Shown: positions 5,830-9,241 of the stretch, piece by piece
Numbering within the stretch: position 1 is the stretch's first letter
Layout of the letters: every line of letters begins with the position of its first letter
Origin: an uncultured bacterium
GTDB taxonomy: Bacteria; Hydrogenedentota; Hydrogenedentia; Hydrogenedentales; JAEUWI01
Direction of reading: 5' to 3'
DNA: 9,241 bases
NCBI GenBank assembly: GCA_937895305.1
Contig: CALAXS010000740.1
Location: forward strand, 1 to 9,241
Position numbers and translations under genes: made by a program
Notes under the pieces: generated by a model
What the model was told of the DNA's origin: nothing
Database searches by the model: none
What the model saw: only the letters and a program-made list of their open reading frames with translations

Positions 5830-7905
5830 CTATTCCGCTTTGCCCGCCCCGTTATACCGCCGTTCGTAGATACCCCGGTGCGTTTCCTGGGCGGCTTGCA
5901 CCAGTTCCGGGTAGGGCGTGTCGGTGACGGTAACGAAGCCAATGTTGTAATTCTCACCGTCATAGGGACGACCTGTGGTGGCTTCGTCCACATACTGGAA
6001 CCAGTGGGCACCCACGAAGCTGGGGCAATCCGCCACGCTCTCCACGTAGGCCTTGTAACTCGCAGCGCGTTCTTCCTGACTTTCTGTGGGTACCAGCCCG
6101 GTGTGAAACATGCCCCGGTCCAGCGCGCCAAAATGAAACTCGCCAATCATGCGCGGCTTGTCAAAGTCATCATTCGGGTAATACCGCTCACAGCGAATTT
6201 TCCGTTGGTACAGGTTATTACTCACGATGTCTGCCACTGCGCCACAGGCTCGCACCGCAGCAGGCGGTGCCGTGGCAAAGCGACAACCCAGGTACAACTG
6301 ATTCGGTGCATGCCGCTCCATGGCCTCATCGATGGTCTTGAAGTAATGCAACGCAAAGTCATAGAGGAATTTTTCCAGGTCCGCCTTCGCTGCTTTGGTG
6401 CGTCGCTTTGGTTTTGTCAGCGATTCCCACGCATCAAACCCCGTTTCCCACGCAGCATTAAAAGCCTCCAGTGTTTCGTAGGTATCCTGTAACTGCTCGA
6501 TGAGCACCTTGCGACAGGCCTGGTCGTTACCACTGAGCAACGCGCCATTCTCCACCCCTTCCCACGCCAGTTCGTTGTCGAGGAAATAGCCCATACACAT
6601 AGGCTTGTCCGCGTGTCCCTTGGTGATGCCTGCAACGGCCTGTTCCACTGCGGGGACAAAAGCCGGGTCATAGACATCCTTCATTTTCGCCCAATAGCCG
6701 ATAGCGCCCTCAATAGGCGGTACATTGTTGATGGTGGTCGAAAGGATATAGGGCAGGGGACTCTCGCGCAGCACATCGCTCTGGGACCAGTTGCCGATGG
6801 TGTTAAATCCCCAATGTTGCAGCCGACGGTACGCGCTGTTTTGCCAGTCCGTCTGCCAGGTCTCCCCGTACTTACGAATCAGGTTGAGCGTGTAAAAGCC
6901 CAGTGTTCGCCCCTCACCATTGATAGGCTCCGCCATGCTATGGACCCCGCTCGTATAGCCATAGCGTTTTCCAAAGACCGGGTCGTTCTCTTCCGGGAGC
7001 CACGCGAACCAATCGTCTCGTCCCTCCACAAAGGTACTCGCCCACGTCCCCACACAATTCATGCCCGTCGAAAAAAAGAGATACCCCTCCGGCGTGACCA
7101 GCCACCACTTGCCCTCCACCTTCTCCGTGCGAAACCAGCCCGTCGCCTCCAACTGTGGACCACCAGTCCAACCGCCATAGCTATCCCGGTCCGGCATGGT
7201 GGGGGAGAGGCTGTGCGCCTTTTCCTCCGCTGCACGTCGCGTTGCGAATTGCGCCTCCTCCGTCAACTTCCCCGGCCAGTCCGCGTGCATGTACTGACCA
7301 TAACGGTCAATGAAGGGCAACGCGATAAGATCCTCCAGCGACCCGCCCTCGCCATAAAGCGCAATGTCCGTAATCAGCAACGTGTGTACTTCCTCCGGTC
7401 GATTCAGGTAAATCTGAAACGCAGTAATCTTCGCCGTGTCCAATACCGGGCCCCGACCCGTCGCCCCCGGTATGGGCACGCCCCGCATCCCCCAAAACGT
7501 ATTCGTACCGCCCGTATTAAAACGCATACCCAGCTCCAGGCTTTGGCCCGGCTGCACCGCAGCATCCACCGTGTTGCAATGGTCCGTGCCATTAGCGCCC
7601 TCATTATCCACACGCATCGCCACATCCACCGTCATCTCCGTCGGATTATACAACGTGACCCGCAGCCCCACATGGTCACTCCAGTCCCAACCCCCTTCCG
7701 GCGCTACAAACATTGCATTGGGCCACTCCGCGTCGGTGCCGAAATCTACCTGGAGCGCCGGGACGCTAGTGTGGGTGATGGATTCAACCGTTACGTTAGT
7801 CATGTGGAGCGATTCCGGTACGGTGTTTGCTTCAAGGACAACAGGTGATTCAGCACCACTCAATCCGCTCAAGAGCAGCAACATCGCGAAGCAATAATAT
7901 TTCAT
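5830..7905 (-). CDS. Secreted GH50-like glycoside hydrolase (beta-agarase family)
   Basis: The 691-residue product starts at ATG 7905, which gives a signal peptide (MKYYCF, hydrophobic core 7-17, cleavage near SGA-ES). AGGGG at 7920-7916 lies 10 nt upstream; an extension to 7938 would put a charged stretch before the signal peptide and is rejected. Residues about 22-185 form a beta-rich, CBM-like domain. The catalytic part begins at FIDRYGQYMHADWPGK (198-213) and continues through ATGWFRTEKVEGKWWLVTPEGYLFFSTGMNCVG (254-286, motif cited by position), FLDNELAWEG (441-450, likely acid/base Glu445), IGEFHFGALDRGMFHTGL (587-604, likely nucleophile Glu589) and VGAHWFQYVDEATTGRPYDG (631-650). These resemble GH50 exo-beta-agarases of clan GH-A. 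True agar activity is not proven: relatives in non-marine bacteria are often annotated only by similarity and may cut other beta-galactosides. The gene converges on the GH29 gene and lies downstream of the gene at 8049-9230, in the same orientation. Confidence 0.88.
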   Translation of the reverse strand: MKYYCFAMLLLLSGLSGAESPVVLEANTVPESLHMTNVTVESITHTSVPALQVDFGTDAEWPNAMFVAPEGGWDWSDHVGLRVTLYNPTEMTVDVAMRVDNEGANGTDHCNTVDAAVQPGQSLELGMRFNTGGTNTFWGMRGVPIPGATGRGPVLDTAKITAFQIYLNRPEEVHTLLITDIALYGEGGSLEDLIALPFIDRYGQYMHADWPGKLTEEAQFATRRAAEEKAHSLSPTMPDRDSYGGWTGGPQLEATGWFRTEKVEGKWWLVTPEGYLFFSTGMNCVGTWASTFVEGRDDWFAWLPEENDPVFGKRYGYTSGVHSMAEPINGEGRTLGFYTLNLIRKYGETWQTDWQNSAYRRLQHWGFNTIGNWSQSDVLRESPLPYILSTTINNVPPIEGAIGYWAKMKDVYDPAFVPAVEQAVAGITKGHADKPMCMGYFLDNELAWEGVENGALLSGNDQACRKVLIEQLQDTYETLEAFNAAWETGFDAWESLTKPKRRTKAAKADLEKFLYDFALHYFKTIDEAMERHAPNQLYLGCRFATAPPAAVRACGAVADIVSNNLYQRKIRCERYYPNDDFDKPRMIGEFHFGALDRGMFHTGLVPTESQEERAASYKAYVESVADCPSFVGAHWFQYVDEATTGRPYDGENYNIGFVTVTDTPYPELVQAAQETHRGIYERRYNGAGKAE

Positions 7906-7915
7906 GACTAACAAT

Positions 7916-7920
7916 CCCCT
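7916..7920 (-). promoter_or_regulatory. Shine-Dalgarno of the GH50-like gene
   Basis: On the - strand AGGGG (within AAGGGGAT) lies 10 nt upstream of ATG 7905. It supports that start over the one at 7938. Confidence 0.55.
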
Positions 7921-7964
7921 TTTTCCCTTGGACCCCACAACACCAATATACGTTTCATTACATC

Positions 7965-7993
7965 GTCATTCCCGCGGAGGCGGGAATCTCCGC
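7965..7993 (+). repeat. 29-bp palindromic intergenic repeat, copy 2
   Basis: ATTCCCGC (7968-7975), loop GGAG, GCGGGAAT (7980-7987) is an exact 8-bp stem, preceded by GTC and followed by CTCCGC (7988-7993). It is the reverse complement of 5769-5797 apart from one C/T and one G/A change at paired positions. It sits in the 143-nt gap between the two - strand genes. The similarity ends sharply at both borders. The form resembles the small dispersed intergenic palindromes (REP-like) common in many bacterial genomes. Confidence 0.8.
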
Positions 7994-8048
7994 GTTTACC
8001 CTCCTAACGCAAGTAGGGATTTAGGACATCACATGCACGCCATACCTG

Positions 8049-9230
8049 CTATTCCCTACACAAAAACTTTATCGCACCCAATGCATTGTCATCCGTAGCT
8101 ATACTATTCCAGTTATAGATACACAAGTATCGACACCCCGGCACAGCAAAGGTATTTGCCATGGCCTCCTGCCAATCCGCCTGGGTGGTTGCCCCCTGCG
8201 GGAACCATTCCACCGCGCCCCAAGTTTGCGCATCGCTGGCCTTACGCCCCCGCAACATGCCACGGCTTTTTTTAGGGTCGCGCGCGTGTTTATAAAAACT
8301 CCAGCCCGGACTGGCATAGGGATTGAGGGCGGCATCATAAAGCAACTCCCCATCTTTCCAACCGCCCACATGGGTAAAAAGTCGCTCGCGCGGAACGCCC
8401 AGTTCGCTGGCAACACGACAAAGATCTTCCAGATGTCGTTGCACCACCGCGACCTGATGGGCCTCCTTGATTTTGCCATCACTGGCCAGCTCCAGGGTAT
8501 TTATCGCCGCATAGCCCGTGGCCACCACGCCCCGACCAGGAAGTTGGCTGCTGATAAGTCCATAGGTGGGGTCCTGCGCAACGGGTAAATCACGCAGTCG
8601 ATTACCATCCGGGTAGTAAAATGCATTAACACCAATGCTGCTTTCCCAGCCCAGCTTGAGCGCGATAAGTAAATCTTTGTCTTCTTCCACCAGCGCATTC
8701 CACCAATCCATAATGACCGGAACCAGGCGCCGCATCTCTATGTCGCAGGCTTCGCGATACTTCGGACTCATCAGGTTGGGTGGCGGTAAGACCCGAATCT
8801 GTTGACCCCAATTTCGCCATGCGATTTTCATGGCATAGTCAGCGCTCCATCCAATCCACTCCACATTCATCCGGTTTTCAGGGTCATAGCCCGGCTTATC
8901 CGCGTCCCACCAATTCCACAGATCCGGCCGATTGCCCCACCACTGTTCCCCATCCAACTGCACCACAACCGGAATTTTAAATTTTTGAGAGAGCTGTAGA
9001 AAGCGTTCGATGTTTTCACGGACGATGTCATGGGGCCCATTAAAATAAGAAAAGATGGTCGCCACACCCACCCGCACATCACCATTTCGCGAATCCAGCA
9101 CTGCAATCTGCTGGAAGGTTTCTGAATTTATTTCAGAAGCTTGCAAATTGACCACAATAAATTGGGTGTCAGATGCGAAAGTGACCGGGGCGAAACTACA
9201 GAATGCTATGCATAGCATGAAGCGAATCAA
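8049..9230 (-). CDS. Secreted protein of unknown family, possible TIM-barrel glycosidase (5' end uncertain)
   Basis: I do not recognise a named family. Read from TTG 9230 the product is 393 residues, with a signal-like N-terminus (hydrophobic core 4-18, cleavage probably after TFA). ATG 9218 would remove the only positive charge before the core, no Shine-Dalgarno precedes either start, and the frame stays open to the window edge (…QRI before residue 1). The true start is therefore likely beyond 9241. Predicted strands are FIVVNLQ (24-30), DVRVGVAT (51-58), IPVVVQLDGEQWW (86-98), DLLIALKLGWES (186-197), RLFTHVGGW (283-291), WGAVEWF (337-343) and RYLCIYNW (367-374). With intervening helices they suggest a (beta/alpha)8 barrel. 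Asp93, Glu95, Glu196, His287 and Glu341 sit at strand ends, as catalytic residues do in retaining glycosidases. Many Trp residues (97, 98, 105, 107, 108) suggest carbohydrate stacking. The gene lies upstream of, and in line with, the GH50-like gene. That it is a glycosidase is inference. Confidence 0.78.
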   Translation of the reverse strand: MIRFMLCIAFCSFAPVTFASDTQFIVVNLQASEINSETFQQIAVLDSRNGDVRVGVATIFSYFNGPHDIVRENIERFLQLSQKFKIPVVVQLDGEQWWGNRPDLWNWWDADKPGYDPENRMNVEWIGWSADYAMKIAWRNWGQQIRVLPPPNLMSPKYREACDIEMRRLVPVIMDWWNALVEEDKDLLIALKLGWESSIGVNAFYYPDGNRLRDLPVAQDPTYGLISSQLPGRGVVATGYAAINTLELASDGKIKEAHQVAVVQRHLEDLCRVASELGVPRERLFTHVGGWKDGELLYDAALNPYASPGWSFYKHARDPKKSRGMLRGRKASDAQTWGAVEWFPQGATTQADWQEAMANTFAVPGCRYLCIYNWNSIATDDNALGAIKFLCRE

Positions 9231-9238
9231 GATTCGCT
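9221..9238. repeat. Perfect 8-bp inverted repeat at the 5' end of the unknown secreted-protein gene
   Basis: AGCGAATC (9221-9228) and GATTCGCT (9231-9238) flank AA. If translation starts at 9218 this is a hairpin next to the start codon; if the start lies upstream it falls within coding sequence for the signal peptide and may be chance. Confidence 0.45.
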
Positions 9239-9241
9239 GAC

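Noticed and set aside
4953..6146. Long - strand open frame (397 codons) spanning the end of the GH29 gene, the spacer and the end of the GH50-like gene
   Set aside because: It overlaps two well-supported genes and crosses the hairpin spacer; it has no ribosome site or domain I recognise.
6613..7848. Long + strand open frame (411 codons) antisense to the GH50-like gene
   Set aside because: Its translation is rich in Arg, His and Pro with no recognisable domain, while the opposite strand encodes a full GH50-like protein with catalytic motifs throughout. It is a by-product of GC-biased codon use.
7906..7938. N-terminal extension of the GH50-like protein to 7938
   Set aside because: It adds a basic stretch before a complete signal peptide and would cover the Shine-Dalgarno at 7916-7920.
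5769..7993. CRISPR array or insertion-sequence ends made of the two 29-bp repeats
   Set aside because: There are only two copies, in opposite orientation, about 2.2 kb apart with a gene between them, no transposase inside and no matching target duplications next to the repeats.
7999..8018. Possible hairpin CCCTCCT / AGTAGGG in the gap between the two - strand genes
   Set aside because: A 7-bp stem with one internal mismatch and no further support; close to chance expectation.

Overview
The window holds five protein-coding genes and no RNA genes, phage genes or transposases. The layout is three genes on the + strand (144-5690), which meet two genes on the - strand (9241-5830) tail to tail. 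Base composition is moderately GC-rich, most proteins carry Sec-type signal peptides, and several belong to families common in polysaccharide-degrading bacteria. A cytochrome-fused PQQ dehydrogenase, a multidomain GH29 enzyme and a GH50-like enzyme together suggest a Gram-negative glycan degrader, perhaps of the PVC group (Planctomycetes, Verrucomicrobia, Lentisphaerae, Kiritimatiellae) or Hydrogenedentota. This taxonomic guess is inference from gene content only.

Plus-strand block: 1-143 is a leader with a plausible sigma70-like promoter. It is followed by (1) a periplasmic PQQ-dependent dehydrogenase with a cytochrome c domain inserted in its propeller (144-2252), (2) a membrane-anchored M28-family metallopeptidase with transmembrane helices inserted inside the catalytic domain (2261-3493), and (3) a secreted GH29 alpha-L-fucosidase-like enzyme with F5/8C-like, chitobiase-C-like and PA14 domains (3516-5690). 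Gaps of 8 and 22 nt, with Shine-Dalgarno-like sequences, argue for one operon. A testable reading is that the fucosidase releases a deoxy sugar, which the quinoprotein then oxidises in the periplasm. The peptidase's place in this scheme is unclear.

Convergent spacer 5691-5829: it is packed with hairpins and ends in one copy of a 29-bp palindromic repeat. A second copy in the opposite orientation lies at 7965-7993, on the other side of the GH50-like gene. The copies differ at only two positions, and these two changes compensate each other within the stem.

Minus-strand block: (4) a secreted GH50-like (beta-agarase family) clan GH-A enzyme with an N-terminal beta-rich domain (7905-5830) and, 143 nt upstream of it, (5) a secreted protein of about 390 residues that I cannot assign to a named family (8049 to about 9230, 5' end probably beyond the window). 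Its predicted strands suggest a TIM barrel with acidic residues at strand ends, so it may be an unclassified glycosidase. No transporter, SusC/D pair, sulfatase, PQQ-biosynthesis gene or transcriptional regulator is present in the window.
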